Positions 36,504 to 47,791 of a stretch of DNA of 64,000 bases are shown here, piece by piece. A program made the position numbers and the translations under genes. Every line of letters begins with the position of its first letter. The stretch's first letter is position 1. This DNA is from Tropicimonas aquimaris (GTDB lineage: Bacteria > Pseudomonadota > Alphaproteobacteria > Rhodobacterales > Rhodobacteraceae): NCBI RefSeq assembly GCF_042676185.1, contig NZ_JBHTJT010000021.1:1-64000 (forward strand), written 5' to 3'. The notes beneath the pieces were generated by a model. It saw only the letters and a list, made by a program, of their open reading frames with translations, was not told the origin of the DNA and searched no databases.

Positions 36504-37157
36504 TCAGTCGAGGCCGGCGATAGTGGCGCGCAGGGCCTCGATCCCTTCGCCCTTGTCGGAGGAGGTGACGAGCAACTCGGGGTAGGCGGCCGGGTGCGGC
36601 TGCAGCTTGCCGCGGACCTGGGTCAGCACCTTGTCGAGCTCGGCCGCCTTCACCTTGTCCGCCTTGGTCATCACCACTTGGAAGGGCACGGCGGCCTTGT
36701 CGAGCAGCGTCAGGATCTCCTCGTCGACCGATTTGACGCCATGGCGGGCGTCGATCAGCACGAAGGCGCGGCGCAGGGTGGCGCGGCCGGAGAGGTAGGC
36801 CTTGAGCAGTTTCTGCCATTTCTCGACCACGGCGACCGGCGCCTTGGCAAAGCCGTAGCCGGGCAGGTCGACGAGGTAATGGCTTTCCTGCAGAGTGAAG
36901 AAGTTGATCTCTTGCGTCCGGCCCGGCGTGTTGGAAGCGCGGGCCAGCGCCTTGTGCCCGGTCAGTGCGTTGATCAGCGTCGACTTGCCGACGTTCGAAC
37001 GCCCGGCAAAGCAGACCTCGATCCGGTCCGCCGGCGGCAGGCCTGGCATAGCGACCACGCCCTTGAGGAACTCTGTCCGGCCGGCAAAGAGCTTGCGGCC
37101 CCGCTCCATCGAGGCGTCGTCCGGCGTCGGGGCGAGCGGAAAGGGCAGGGCACTCAT
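36504..37157 (-). CDS. engB: Ribosome biogenesis GTP-binding protein EngB/YsxC
   Basis: The 217-residue GTPase has G1 GRSNVGKST, G2 region NTPGRTQEINFF, G3 DLPGYGFA and G4 TKADK. It assists late 50S assembly. The start overlaps the stop of the MOSC gene by 4 bases (ATGA). The run yidC-MOSC-engB, all joined by 4-base overlaps, is a conserved alphaproteobacterial arrangement. Confidence 0.95.
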   Translation of the reverse strand: MSALPFPLAPTPDDASMERGRKLFAGRTEFLKGVVAMPGLPPADRIEVCFAGRSNVGKSTLINALTGHKALARASNTPGRTQEINFFTLQESHYLVDLPGYGFAKAPVAVVEKWQKLLKAYLSGRATLRRAFVLIDARHGVKSVDEEILTLLDKAAVPFQVVMTKADKVKAAELDKVLTQVRGKLQPHPAAYPELLVTSSDKGEGIEALRATIAGLD

Positions 37158-37915
37158 GGGCAGGGCTCCACTGGATCGCCGATGCGGATCGGCCCGCCTT
37201 CGATGACGGTGGCGAAGACGCCGAAGTCCCGGTGGCCGAAGGCGGCTTCCAGCGCGCCGAGGGTGTCTCCGTCGTCGCGGCCGGTGTCGGGGTTGGCGCG
37301 GGTGGCGTTGCACCGGGTGATCGGTTCGACCACGCGGAGCCGGGTCGGGCCGATGGCAACCTCGCGCCCGATCCAGCCGGTTTCTTCCCAGGCGGGGAGG
37401 CCGTCGAACCAGAGGTTGCCGCGGAAACGGTGGATCGAAAGATCCTTGTCCATGCGTTGCCCGAGGTCGCGCAGCGAGGCGAGACTCAGCACCGAGACGA
37501 ACGGGTCCGGTGCATCGGTCATGGCCTGCGCGCCGGCGGTGACGAGGCGTGCCGGTTCGGGCCGGTTGGCGGGCCATTGCGGCGCGACCCAGTCGGTCAG
37601 AGCGGCCGAGGCTGCGCCGTCATCCGGGGTGATCTCGAGCGTCGGGCGCTCCGGGTGGGTCAGTGTAACGCGGCGGTTGTCGGGCGACAGGCTCGCCCGG
37701 ATCGCCATCAGCGGGGCCGAAGCCACACCGCGCACGAAGTTGCGCTTGGCGTACCAGCCGTCGGGGGCGCCGTCGAATGCAGCGGCGTCGTGGGCCAGCG
37801 CCCAGTGGCGATCGTAGGGCAGCACTTTGCCGGCGGTCAGATCGACCACCGGCAATTTCTCCCATCCGAGGGACTTGATCGGATGACGAACGATATGTGC
37901 GAGTCTGCCGGTCAC
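37154..37915 (-). CDS. MOSC domain protein
   Basis: The 253-residue protein has an N-terminal beta-barrel MOSC_N part (HIVRHPIKSLGWEKL) and a C-terminal MOSC domain with the conserved Cys in ITRCNATRANPDTGRDDGDT, a sulfur-carrier site in the molybdenum cofactor sulfurase superfamily. The function may be detoxifying N-hydroxylated compounds or sulfur transfer; not decided here. It starts with GTG at 37915, overlapping the yidC stop by 4 bases (GTGA). Confidence 0.88.
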   Translation of the reverse strand: MTGRLAHIVRHPIKSLGWEKLPVVDLTAGKVLPYDRHWALAHDAAAFDGAPDGWYAKRNFVRGVASAPLMAIRASLSPDNRRVTLTHPERPTLEITPDDGAASAALTDWVAPQWPANRPEPARLVTAGAQAMTDAPDPFVSVLSLASLRDLGQRMDKDLSIHRFRGNLWFDGLPAWEETGWIGREVAIGPTRLRVVEPITRCNATRANPDTGRDDGDTLGALEAAFGHRDFGVFATVIEGGPIRIGDPVEPCP

Positions 37916-39729
37916 TCGGCGTCGGATTTCTTGCGTTTGAAGCCTGACGTGATGTTGCCGAAAATGTCCGGCTTGTAGCCGTGCGAGCGCATGATCAGGT
38001 ACTGCTGGATGAAGGTAATCGTGTTGTTGGTGATCCAGTAGAGCACCAGACCGCTGGCGAAACTGCCGAGCATGAACATGAAGATCCACGGCATCCAGGC
38101 AAAGATCATCTGCTGCGTCGGATCCGTGGGCGCCGGGTTCAGCTTCTGCTGCATCCACATCGAGATGCCGAGCAGGATCGGCAGGATGCCGAGCGAGATG
38201 ATCTGCAGCGCGCCGAGTTCGGGCACTCCCCAGGGAAGCAGGCCGAACAGGTTCAGGATCGACGACGGGTCCGGCGCCGAGAGGTCGCGGATCCAGCCGA
38301 GCCAGGGCGCGTGACGCAGTTCGATGGTGACGAATATCACCTTGTAGAGCGAGAAGAAGATCGGGATCTGAAGCAGGATCGGCAGACATCCGGAAGCCGG
38401 GTTCACCTTCTCCTTCTTGTAGAGCTCCATCATGTCTTTCTGGAGCTGCATCCGGTCGTCGCCGGCCTTCTCCTTGAGCTTCTCCATTTCCGGCTGAAGC
38501 TCTTTCATCTTGGCCATCGAGGAGTACGACTTGTAGGCCAGCGGGAAGAGCAGCGCCTTGATGATGACTGTCAGCGCGATGATCGACCAGCCCATGTTGC
38601 CGATCAGCGCGTGCAGGAAGTGCAGCACCTGGAAGATCGGCTTGGTCAGGAAGAAGAACCAGCCCCAGTCGATGGAATCGATGAAGCGATAGACGCCGCC
38701 CTCGTTCTGGTAGTCGCGGATCGCCTCCCACTCCTTGGCGCCGGCGAAGAGCCGCGAGGAATGCTCCACCGTCTGGCCGGGGCCGATCTCGACCGTCGGA
38801 TAGATCGTCTGGGTCTGGTAGATCTGCGACTGGGGCTGGAACAGCATGACCTGCTTGAAGGTCTCGCCGTTGTTGGGGATCAGCGTGGTCATCCAGTACT
38901 TGTCGGTGAAGCCGATCCAGCCTTCGGTCACGTCTTCGATCGTTTCGGCCTGGGCGCCCATGGCCGGGTCGACCGCGAAATCCTCGAAGTCGCTGTAATC
39001 CTTCTCGGTGAGCGAGCCGTTCGCCATAGAGACGACCCCCTCATGCAGGATGAAGAAGCGGCTGGTCTCGGGCAGGCCGTGCCGGGCGATGATCCCGTAG
39101 GGGGCGGCGCGGACGGCGGTTTCGGTCGGGTTCTCGACGGTCTGGGCGATGGTGAACATGTAGTTGGCGTCGATCGACAGCTCGCGCCGGAAGACGAGGC
39201 CAGAGGGGCTGTCCCACCGCAAGGACACCGGGGTTTCCGGCGTCAGGGTCTCGCCGTTCTCGATTGTCCAGACCGTGTCTGTGCCAGGCACATCGGCCGG
39301 GGTCAGGCCGCCGCCGGGGGCCCAGCCGAAGAGCGCGTAATAGGAGAGCGGGTCGCCGACCGGCTCCAGCAGGCGGACATTGGGCGAGTTGGCGTCGAGC
39401 GTCTCGCGGTAGTCGTTCAGCAGAAGGTCGTCGATCCGGCCACCTGCGAGCGAGATCGTCCCAGTCAGGCGCGGTGTCTCGACGGTCAGGCGCGGGGCGT
39501 CGGCGGCGGGTGTGACCTCGGTCGTCGCCGTGGTCGCGCCGGGATCGGCGGCCTGCGGAACGGAGGCTATCGGCGTGCCGTTGGCATCGGTCTGGCCAAC
39601 TGTCTCGGTCGCAACAGGCGGGGTATCGGTCACGGTCGGTTCCGGTGGCGGAAACAGCAGGAACCAGACGAGGATCACGAGAAAGCTGAGCGCGGTGGCG
39701 AGAATGAGGTTCTTGTTCTGATCGTCCAT
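37912..39729 (-). CDS. yidC: Membrane protein insertase YidC
   Basis: The 605-residue insertase has an N-terminal anchor (MDDQNKNLILATALSFLVIL), a large periplasmic beta-domain and a C-terminal Oxa1 core with five helices (NMGWSIIALTVIIKALLFPL, YKSYSSMAKMKELQPEM, NPASGCLPILLQIPIFFSLY). I chose the ATG at 39729 since it directly precedes the signal-anchor. It works with SecY in membrane insertion. Unlike many genomes, rpmH and rnpA are not upstream; an EAL-domain gene is. Confidence 0.96.
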   Translation of the reverse strand: MDDQNKNLILATALSFLVILVWFLLFPPPEPTVTDTPPVATETVGQTDANGTPIASVPQAADPGATTATTEVTPAADAPRLTVETPRLTGTISLAGGRIDDLLLNDYRETLDANSPNVRLLEPVGDPLSYYALFGWAPGGGLTPADVPGTDTVWTIENGETLTPETPVSLRWDSPSGLVFRRELSIDANYMFTIAQTVENPTETAVRAAPYGIIARHGLPETSRFFILHEGVVSMANGSLTEKDYSDFEDFAVDPAMGAQAETIEDVTEGWIGFTDKYWMTTLIPNNGETFKQVMLFQPQSQIYQTQTIYPTVEIGPGQTVEHSSRLFAGAKEWEAIRDYQNEGGVYRFIDSIDWGWFFFLTKPIFQVLHFLHALIGNMGWSIIALTVIIKALLFPLAYKSYSSMAKMKELQPEMEKLKEKAGDDRMQLQKDMMELYKKEKVNPASGCLPILLQIPIFFSLYKVIFVTIELRHAPWLGWIRDLSAPDPSSILNLFGLLPWGVPELGALQIISLGILPILLGISMWMQQKLNPAPTDPTQQMIFAWMPWIFMFMLGSFASGLVLYWITNNTITFIQQYLIMRSHGYKPDIFGNITSGFKRKKSDAE

Positions 39730-39882
39730 CAGGGGATCACCGACGTCCTTTGGTATCCGGGGTTGGCGCCGGTTCAATCCGTCGCGGGCCGAAACGTCAA
39801 GCAGATTCCCATTTTTTGAAGACCGCGCGTGGCCGCGACAACCTGGCGAACGTGCGACAGGCTGGCCCGAATGGGCGGGTTC

Positions 39883-41421
39883 TCAGCTCGTCGGGCGCCC
39901 GATCCTCGGGGCGTGGCCGAGTTTCGCGAGATGTCGATCCATCCAGCCCATGGTTTCCTCGAAAGGCATCGGCAGGGCAACGCCGAAGCCCTGGACATGG
40001 CCGCACCCCAGTTGGGCCATCATGGCGTGCTCGCCAACGGTCTCGACCCCTTCGGCAAGGGTGTCCAGATCGAGTTGATCGGCAAGCGAGAGGATGGCGG
40101 CAATCATCTTCTGCTGGCTCTGATCGGCGTCGACCCGCGCGACAAAGGAGCGGTCGATCTTGATACGGTTGACGGCAAAACGCCGGATGTTTGCGATCGA
40201 GGCATGACCGGTTCCGAAATCGTCGAGGTCGATCTGGCAGCCTAGGGTTGCAAGTGCCGCGATATTGGCGGTGATCGTGTCGTTCGAGCTGTCGGCGACC
40301 ACGGTCTCGAGCACCTCGACGTTGAGCCGGTCCGGGGTCAGGTCGAACCGGTCGAGCTCCCATCTCATCTTGTCCACGAGGCGCGGGTTGCGCAATTCGG
40401 CGGCTGTGAAGTTGAGCGCCACGCGGGGCACCCGGTACCCCGCCTTGTCCCACATGCGCAGCGCGGTCAGACTGCTGAACAGCATCACCTCGCCCAGGCG
40501 CTCGAGAAGTCCGGCGCTTTCCGCCGCCTCGAGGAAATCCGCCGGCAGAAGGGTGCCGCGGGTGGGATGGTCCCAGCGGGCCAGCGCCTCGAAACCGGAC
40601 ACGAGGCCGGTGTCCGTGGAGATCTGCGGCTGGAACCATGGGCGGATTTCGCCCTGCTCGAAGGCCCGCGCAATCTCCTTCGACAGGGTGTGCCTGTTCT
40701 CGATGGCGGCACTCATCTCGCGGGAATAGGCCCTGATCTGAGAGCGGCCGGCGCGGCGGGCCGCGTCCATCGCGATCTCGGCGGCCTCGAGCATCGCCTC
40801 TGCCTCCCGTTGTGGTGAACGGCGCGCGAGGCAGAAGCCGATGGAAGCGGAAACGTGGACTGTCGTGGCGTCGAGGCTGATCGGTTCGGCGATCGCCGTC
40901 TGGATGCGCTCGCAGACCCGCAGGCCAACCTCCATGTTCGCCTGCCGCACCGGGCCGAGCGCAAGGCCGAAGCGATGTTCGACCAGTCGGGCTGCCACGT
41001 CCCCGGGGCGAATGGCGCCGTGGATCCGGTCCGCGGTGCGGCGGAGCACCTCTTCGGTGCCGGCGCTCCCAAGCGCCTCCGCCACCTCGGCGAACTCGTC
41101 GAGCTGGATCACGAAGGCGATGGTCGATTGCCCCTGTCCCTCGTAATGCGACAGGAAATCCTGCAGCGTGTCGAGTAGGTGCGTGCGGTTGGCGAGTCCG
41201 GTCAGCCCGTCCAGCCGCTCGAAATTGCGGTCCCCCTCGAACAGCCCGCCCAGCATGAGCACCATCGGGAACGTCACCGCGGTGATCATCAGCACGCCCT
41301 CTCCGCCGAACCAGTAGCCGCCGAACATCAGCGCCGGGACGAAGGCGAGCGTTTGTGGGCGGATAAAGGCGTGGTTCAGCCGCCGCCGGATCTGGCGTAA
41401 GCGGAGTGCGGGCCGTTTCAT
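39883..41421 (-). CDS. GGDEF/EAL protein, probable c-di-GMP phosphodiesterase
   Basis: The 512-residue protein has two N-terminal membrane segments (about 25-60), a GGDEF domain starting LDGLTGLANRTHLLDTL, and an EAL domain. The GGDEF signature is replaced by RLVEHRFGLAL, so cyclase activity is unlikely. The EAL domain keeps FEALARW, the Glu in VEVLETVV, DDFGTGHASI, KIDRSFV and AEGVET, so c-di-GMP hydrolysis is plausible. The degenerate domain may serve as a GTP sensor. It follows yidC at a distance of 153 bases on the same strand. Confidence 0.87.
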   Translation of the reverse strand: MKRPALRLRQIRRRLNHAFIRPQTLAFVPALMFGGYWFGGEGVLMITAVTFPMVLMLGGLFEGDRNFERLDGLTGLANRTHLLDTLQDFLSHYEGQGQSTIAFVIQLDEFAEVAEALGSAGTEEVLRRTADRIHGAIRPGDVAARLVEHRFGLALGPVRQANMEVGLRVCERIQTAIAEPISLDATTVHVSASIGFCLARRSPQREAEAMLEAAEIAMDAARRAGRSQIRAYSREMSAAIENRHTLSKEIARAFEQGEIRPWFQPQISTDTGLVSGFEALARWDHPTRGTLLPADFLEAAESAGLLERLGEVMLFSSLTALRMWDKAGYRVPRVALNFTAAELRNPRLVDKMRWELDRFDLTPDRLNVEVLETVVADSSNDTITANIAALATLGCQIDLDDFGTGHASIANIRRFAVNRIKIDRSFVARVDADQSQQKMIAAILSLADQLDLDTLAEGVETVGEHAMMAQLGCGHVQGFGVALPMPFEETMGWMDRHLAKLGHAPRIGRPTS

Positions 41422-41514
41422 GCGACATGTTCCTCGGTTTGGCTCTTCGCCGGTCGGGAACGACGCTAGGGGATGCGACTCAGAATCCCCTTAATGCAGA
41501 TCCGGAATCTCGTT

Positions 41515-42360
41515 TCAATTTTCGTCGATTTGTCCGGGCCTCCGGGAAAGTCCTTTGAAGTCGAAGAGTTCCGGGTCGAGCAGGTGCGAGGGGCGCGCGT
41601 TCATAAGCGCCCGGAACATCTTTTGCCGCCGGCCGGGGTGGTTGGCTTCCCAGCCGTCGATCAGCGCCTTGACCTGCTGGCGCTGCAGCCCGTCCTGGCT
41701 ACCGCAGAGGTCGCAGGGGATGATCGGGTAGTTCATGGCCCGGGCGAATTTTTCGCAATCCTCCTCGGCCACATGGGCCAGCGGACGATAGACGAACAGG
41801 TCGCCTTCCTCGTTCACCAGCTTGGGCGGCATGGTGGCCAGCCGGGAGCCGTGGAAGAGGTTCATGAAGAAGGTCTCGAGGATGTCGTCCCGGTGGTGGC
41901 CGAGAACGACCGCCGAGCAGCCTTCCTCGCGGGCGATGCGATAGAGGTTGCCGCGGCGCAGGCGGGAGCAGAGGGCGCAATAGGTGCGCCCCTGGGGCAC
42001 CTTGTCCATCACGATGGAATAGGTGTCCTGGTATTCGATCCGGTGCGGCACACCCATGCGCTCGAGGAAATCCGGCAGCACCGTCGCCGGGAAACCCGGC
42101 TGCCCCTGGTCGAGGTTGCAGGCGAGGATATCGACCGGCAGAAGCCCGCGCCACTTCAGCTCGTAGAGCGCGGCGAGCAGCGTGTAGCTGTCCTTGCCGC
42201 CGGACAGGCAGACCAGCCAGCGGGCGTCCCGCTCGATCATGCCATATTGCTCGACCGCCTCGCGCACGTTGCGCACGATGCGTTTGCGAAGCTTCTTGAA
42301 CTCCGTTGTCGAGGGGGCGCCGTGGAACAGCGGGTGGATATCGTCGAGATCGTCGAACAT
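41515..42360 (-). CDS. ttcA: tRNA 2-thiocytidine(32) synthetase TtcA
   Basis: The 281-residue enzyme adds sulfur to cytidine 32 of tRNA. It has the PP-loop SGGKDS at 53-58 and two Cys pairs CALC (128-131) and CDLC (216-219) that hold the [4Fe-4S] cluster, plus GHHRDDILETFFMNLFHG. It is transcribed away from the GlcD-like gene's end, with 45 bases between. Confidence 0.95.
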   Translation of the reverse strand: MFDDLDDIHPLFHGAPSTTEFKKLRKRIVRNVREAVEQYGMIERDARWLVCLSGGKDSYTLLAALYELKWRGLLPVDILACNLDQGQPGFPATVLPDFLERMGVPHRIEYQDTYSIVMDKVPQGRTYCALCSRLRRGNLYRIAREEGCSAVVLGHHRDDILETFFMNLFHGSRLATMPPKLVNEEGDLFVYRPLAHVAEEDCEKFARAMNYPIIPCDLCGSQDGLQRQQVKALIDGWEANHPGRRQKMFRALMNARPSHLLDPELFDFKGLSRRPGQIDEN

Positions 42361-42405
42361 GGAGCTGCTATGTCAGATACCGCGTGCCGAGGGAAGCCGT
42401 GGCAA

Positions 42406-43815
<1,410 letters not shown>

Positions 43816-43837
43816 GCCGCTTTCCTCCCTGCCGCGC

Positions 43838-44521
43838 CTAGTTCGACGCGGTCTCCACGCGCCCGATCAGCGCTTCCACCCGGGGTCCGAGCGCCTCGAC
43901 GATCTGCGCCACGCCCTCGGCATTGGGATGCAACCCGTCGGGCTGCATGTACCGGCCCATCGCCTGCGCGTCCGACGGATCGCCGGTGAGCCCCTCGAAG
44001 AAACTCGGTGCCAGCAGCGCGCCGAACTCCTCGGCGAGCTCTGGATACATCGTGTCGAAGGCCTGCTTGTAGTCCGGCCCATAATTGCCCGGCGCCTGCA
44101 TTCCGACTAGCAGGACAGAGACCTCGGCCTCGGAGGCAGCCTCCAGGATGCCCCGCAGGTTGTCGCGGCTGCTGGCCGGGTCGATGCCGCGCAAAAGATC
44201 GTTACCGCCAAGCGCCACGATCATCGCGTCGACCTCCGGCGTGAGCGTCCACGCCACTCGCGAAAGCCCGCCTGCCGTGGTGTCGCCCGAGACTCCGGCA
44301 TTGATCACCGTCACCTCGTGGCCGCGGCCCTCAAGCCAATTCTGCAACTGCGGGACGAAGCCGTCCTCGGGCGGCAGGCCGTAGCCCTGGGTGAGGCTGT
44401 CGCCGAGCGCGGCGAGCGTTACCGGTTCCGCCAAGGTGGCTGCGGGCAGGGCCAGGGCAAAGGCAAGGCCAAGCAATGCCTTGTTCGCCCGGGCCAAGGC
44501 CCCATATCGAGAACCGTGCAC
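43838..44521 (-). CDS. tesA: SGNH-type arylesterase / lysophospholipase TesA
   Basis: This periplasmic GDSL-type esterase has block I GDSLTQGYG, the oxyanion GGNDLL and the His block DGLHPN, preceded by a signal peptide (LLGLAFALALPAATLA). The start is uncertain: GTG at 44521 (227 residues) or TTG at 44497 (219 residues); no ATG is available close by. It is divergent from a ybbA/ybbP-like ABC pair, an arrangement conserved from Escherichia coli, which suggests a functional link in lipid or envelope handling. Confidence 0.88.
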   Translation of the reverse strand: MHGSRYGALARANKALLGLAFALALPAATLAEPVTLAALGDSLTQGYGLPPEDGFVPQLQNWLEGRGHEVTVINAGVSGDTTAGGLSRVAWTLTPEVDAMIVALGGNDLLRGIDPASSRDNLRGILEAASEAEVSVLLVGMQAPGNYGPDYKQAFDTMYPELAEEFGALLAPSFFEGLTGDPSDAQAMGRYMQPDGLHPNAEGVAQIVEALGPRVEALIGRVETASN

Positions 44522-44540
44522 CCAGACGGAGACCCGCCCG

Positions 44541-45242
44541 ATGCCAGACCCGATTCTCTCCCTCAGGGACGTGACCCTTGCGCTCGACGGCAATGCCGGT
44601 CGGGTGGAGATCCTGCGGGGCATCTCGCTCGATGTGGCGACGGGCGAGACGCTGGGGCTGATCGGGCCAAGCGGTTCGGGCAAATCCTCTCTCCTCATGC
44701 TCATGGGCGGGCTTGAGCGCGCGACCTCCGGAACGATCACGGCGGCCGGCCATGACCTCTCGGCGATGGGCGAGGACGCGCTGGCCCGCTTTCGTCGACA
44801 TCATATGGGGGTAGTCTTCCAGAGCTTCCATCTGATTCCGACGATGACCGCGCTGGAAAACGTGGCGACGCCTCTGGAACTTGCCGGGGCAGGCGATGCA
44901 TTCGACCGCGCTGAGCAGGAATTGCGGGCGGTCGGGCTGGGGTATCGGCTGGACCATTACCCCGCACAGCTTTCGGGAGGCGAGCAGCAGCGGGTGGCGC
45001 TGGCACGCGCAGCCGCGCCGCGTCCGCGTCTGTTGCTGGCCGACGAGCCCACCGGCAACCTCGACGGCTCCACCGGCGAAGCGATCATGGAACTGCTGTT
45101 CGGCCTGCGCGACCGCCATGGCGCGACGCTGGTGCTTGTGACCCATGCGCCGGAGCTGGCGGAGCGCTGCGACCGGGTGCTGCGGCTGGTCGACGGCCGG
45201 CTGGACAACGCCGCCGAGGCCGGCACGAGGGCGGCGGAATGA
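44541..45242 (+). CDS. ybbA: ABC transporter ATPase, YbbA/LolD type
   Basis: The 233-residue ATPase of the MacB/LolD class has Walker A GPSGSGKSS, signature LSGGEQQRVALARA, Walker B LLLADEPTGNLDG and His in VLVTHAPELA. It overlaps the permease gene by 4 bases (ATGA). The start lies about 20 bases from the divergent tesA start. Confidence 0.92.
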   Translation: MPDPILSLRDVTLALDGNAGRVEILRGISLDVATGETLGLIGPSGSGKSSLLMLMGGLERATSGTITAAGHDLSAMGEDALARFRRHHMGVVFQSFHLIPTMTALENVATPLELAGAGDAFDRAEQELRAVGLGYRLDHYPAQLSGGEQQRVALARAAAPRPRLLLADEPTGNLDGSTGEAIMELLFGLRDRHGATLVLVTHAPELAERCDRVLRLVDGRLDNAAEAGTRAAE

Positions 45243-47773
45243 GCCTCGCCACCGCCGCGAAGATCGCCCGGCGGGAGCTGCGCGGCGGGATCTCCGGCTT
45301 TCGCGTGTTTCTCGCCTGCCTCGCGCTGGGCGTGGCGGCCATCGCCGCCGTCGGCTCGGTGCGGACCGGGATCGAGGCCGGTCTGGCGCAGGAGGGCGCG
45401 GTGCTGCTCGGCGGCGATGCCGAGATGTCCTTTACCTACCGCTATGCCGACGACGCCGAGCGCGCCTGGATGGAGGCGCAGGCGGAGACGATCTCCGAAG
45501 TGGTCGACTTCCGGTCCATGGCCGTCGTAGGCGAAGGCGATGGTGAGGAACGCGCGCTGACCCAGGTGAAGGGTGTCGACGCTGCATGGCCGATCTACGG
45601 CACAGCCGGGCTCGCCCCCGACATGCCTTTAGAGCAGGCGTTGGCGGTCGAGGGCGGGCTGCCCGGCGGGGTGATGGAGCGAGTGCTGGCGGAGCGGTTG
45701 GGGCTCGACACCGGCGACGTGTTCCGCCTTGGCACCCAGGAGTTTCGGCTGGCCGCGATCCTGGAGCGCGAGCCGGACGACGCAGGTGACGGCTTCGGCC
45801 TTGGCCCGCGCACGCTGGTCCGGACCGAGGCGCTGGCCAATTCCACCCTGCTGGAACCCGGGACGCTGTTCGAGACCCATTACCGGCTGGCCTTTCCCGA
45901 AGGCACCGCCATCGAGGCCGTCAAGACCGAGGCGCGCCGGCTTTTCAGGGACAGCGGCATGCGCTGGCGCGACAGCCGCAACGGCGCGCCGGGCGTGGCG
46001 GCTTTCGTCGACCGGCTCGCGGCGTTTCTGGTGCTGGTGGGCCTTGCCGGGCTGGCGGTGGGCGGCGTCGGCGTCTCGGCGGCGGTGCGCGCCTATCTCG
46101 ATGGCAAGCGCGAGGTGATCGCGGTGCTCAAGACCCTCGGCGCCGACAGCCGCACGATCTTCGCCGCCTACCTGATGCAGATCGGCGCTCTGTCGATCCT
46201 TGGCATCGTGCTAGGGCTTGTTCTCGGCGGGCTGGTGCCGCTGATCTTTGCGCCGGTCATCGAGGCGCGCCTGCCGGTGCCCGCGAGCTTCGGGATCTAT
46301 CCCGGCCCGCTGGCCGAAGCCGCGCTGTACGGCGCGCTGACGGCGCTGATCTTCACCCTCTGGCCGCTCGCGCGCACCGAGGAGGTCCGCGCCGCCTCGC
46401 TGTTCCGCGATGCCGTTTCCGGGCGCTGGCGGTTGCCCCGCCCGGCCTTTCTCGTCGTGACCGCCCTGCTGGTGGCGCTGCTGGTCGGCGCGGCGGCGTG
46501 GTTCTCGGGCGTGCCGGAACTCGCCTTCTACTCGGCGGCGGGGGTGGCAGGATCGCTGCTGCTTCTGGTGCTGGCCGCCACCGGGATTCGCCTCCTGTCG
46601 CGGCGGCTGGCGCGGGCGCGCGCCTTGCGCGGCCGGACCGCGCTGCGGCTGGCGCTCGGCGCGGTCGGCGGGCCGGGGGGCGAGGCGACCTCGGTGGTGC
46701 TTTCGCTCGGCCTCGGCCTCACGGTGCTTGCCGCCGTGGGGCAGATCGATTCGAACCTGCGCGGCGCGATTGCCCGCGACCTGCTGGAGGTCGCGCCCTC
46801 CTATTTCGTGGTCGACATCCAGCCCGACCAGCTGGACGGATTCCTCGAGAGGGTCGAGGGCGATCCGGGCGTGACCCGTGTCGAGACCGCGCCGATGCTG
46901 CGCGGGATCATTACCCGCATCAACGGCCAGCCGGCGCGCGAGGCGGTGGGCGACCACTGGGTGCTGCGCGGCGACCGGGGCGTGACCTACTCGGCTCGGC
47001 CCACGGAGCAGACCACCGTCACAGCCGGGGAATGGTGGCCGGAGGATTACACCGGCCCGAACCAGGTCAGCTTCGCCGCCGAGGAGGCCGAGGAGATGGG
47101 CCTGCAACTCGGCGACGCGATCACCGTCAACATCCTTGGCCGGGACATCGACGCCGAGATCACCAGCTTCCGCGAGGTCGATTTTTCGACCGCCGGCATC
47201 GGTTTCATCCTGTCGATGAACCCGGCCGCGCTGGCCGGCGCGCCGCACAGCCACATCGCGACGATCTATGCCGCGCCGGAGGCCGAGGCCGCGATCCTGC
47301 GCGATCTGGCCCGAAGCTATCCCAACATCACCGCGATCCGGGTGCGCGATGCCATCGACCGGGTGACCGAGGTGCTGGCCGGGATCGCGGCCGCCATCAC
47401 CTATGGCGCGGCGGCGACGCTGGTGACGGGCGTGATCGTCCTCATCGGTGCGGCGGCGGCGGGCGAGCGGATGCGGGTGTTCGAATCGGCGGTGCTCAAG
47501 ACGGTCGGCGCGGCGCGCGGCCAGATCCTCGGCTATTTCGCAATCCGCTCTGCACTGCTCGGGGCGGCGGCGGGGATCGTGGCGATCTTCTGTGGCGGGC
47601 TCTCCGGCTGGGCGGTGACGACCTTCGTGATGGAAACCGACTACGCCTTCGAGCTGGTCTCGGCCCTGCTGATCGTCACCGGCGGCGTGCTGGCGACCTT
47701 GCTCGCCGGGCTCGCCTTTGCCTGGCGGCCGCTCGCGGCGCGGCCCGCGCGGGTGCTGCGAGCGCGGGAATAA
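45239..47773 (+). CDS. ybbP: ABC transporter permease, YbbP/FtsX type
   Basis: The 844-residue permease has a first FtsX-like membrane part, a periplasmic region, and a second set of helices near 700-840 (AAATLVTGVIVLIGAAAAGER, then FESAVLKTVGAARGQIL). This two-FtsX-domain layout fits YbbP. With the ATPase it forms a type VII mechanotransmission ABC system that probably moves lipids or lipoproteins across the periplasm. The substrate is unknown. It overlaps the ATPase gene by 4 bases. Confidence 0.9.
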   Translation: MSLATAAKIARRELRGGISGFRVFLACLALGVAAIAAVGSVRTGIEAGLAQEGAVLLGGDAEMSFTYRYADDAERAWMEAQAETISEVVDFRSMAVVGEGDGEERALTQVKGVDAAWPIYGTAGLAPDMPLEQALAVEGGLPGGVMERVLAERLGLDTGDVFRLGTQEFRLAAILEREPDDAGDGFGLGPRTLVRTEALANSTLLEPGTLFETHYRLAFPEGTAIEAVKTEARRLFRDSGMRWRDSRNGAPGVAAFVDRLAAFLVLVGLAGLAVGGVGVSAAVRAYLDGKREVIAVLKTLGADSRTIFAAYLMQIGALSILGIVLGLVLGGLVPLIFAPVIEARLPVPASFGIYPGPLAEAALYGALTALIFTLWPLARTEEVRAASLFRDAVSGRWRLPRPAFLVVTALLVALLVGAAAWFSGVPELAFYSAAGVAGSLLLLVLAATGIRLLSRRLARARALRGRTALRLALGAVGGPGGEATSVVLSLGLGLTVLAAVGQIDSNLRGAIARDLLEVAPSYFVVDIQPDQLDGFLERVEGDPGVTRVETAPMLRGIITRINGQPAREAVGDHWVLRGDRGVTYSARPTEQTTVTAGEWWPEDYTGPNQVSFAAEEAEEMGLQLGDAITVNILGRDIDAEITSFREVDFSTAGIGFILSMNPAALAGAPHSHIATIYAAPEAEAAILRDLARSYPNITAIRVRDAIDRVTEVLAGIAAAITYGAAATLVTGVIVLIGAAAAGERMRVFESAVLKTVGAARGQILGYFAIRSALLGAAAGIVAIFCGGLSGWAVTTFVMETDYAFELVSALLIVTGGVLATLLAGLAFAWRPLAARPARVLRARE

Positions 47774-47791
47774 CCTGCCGCGACTCGCTTC

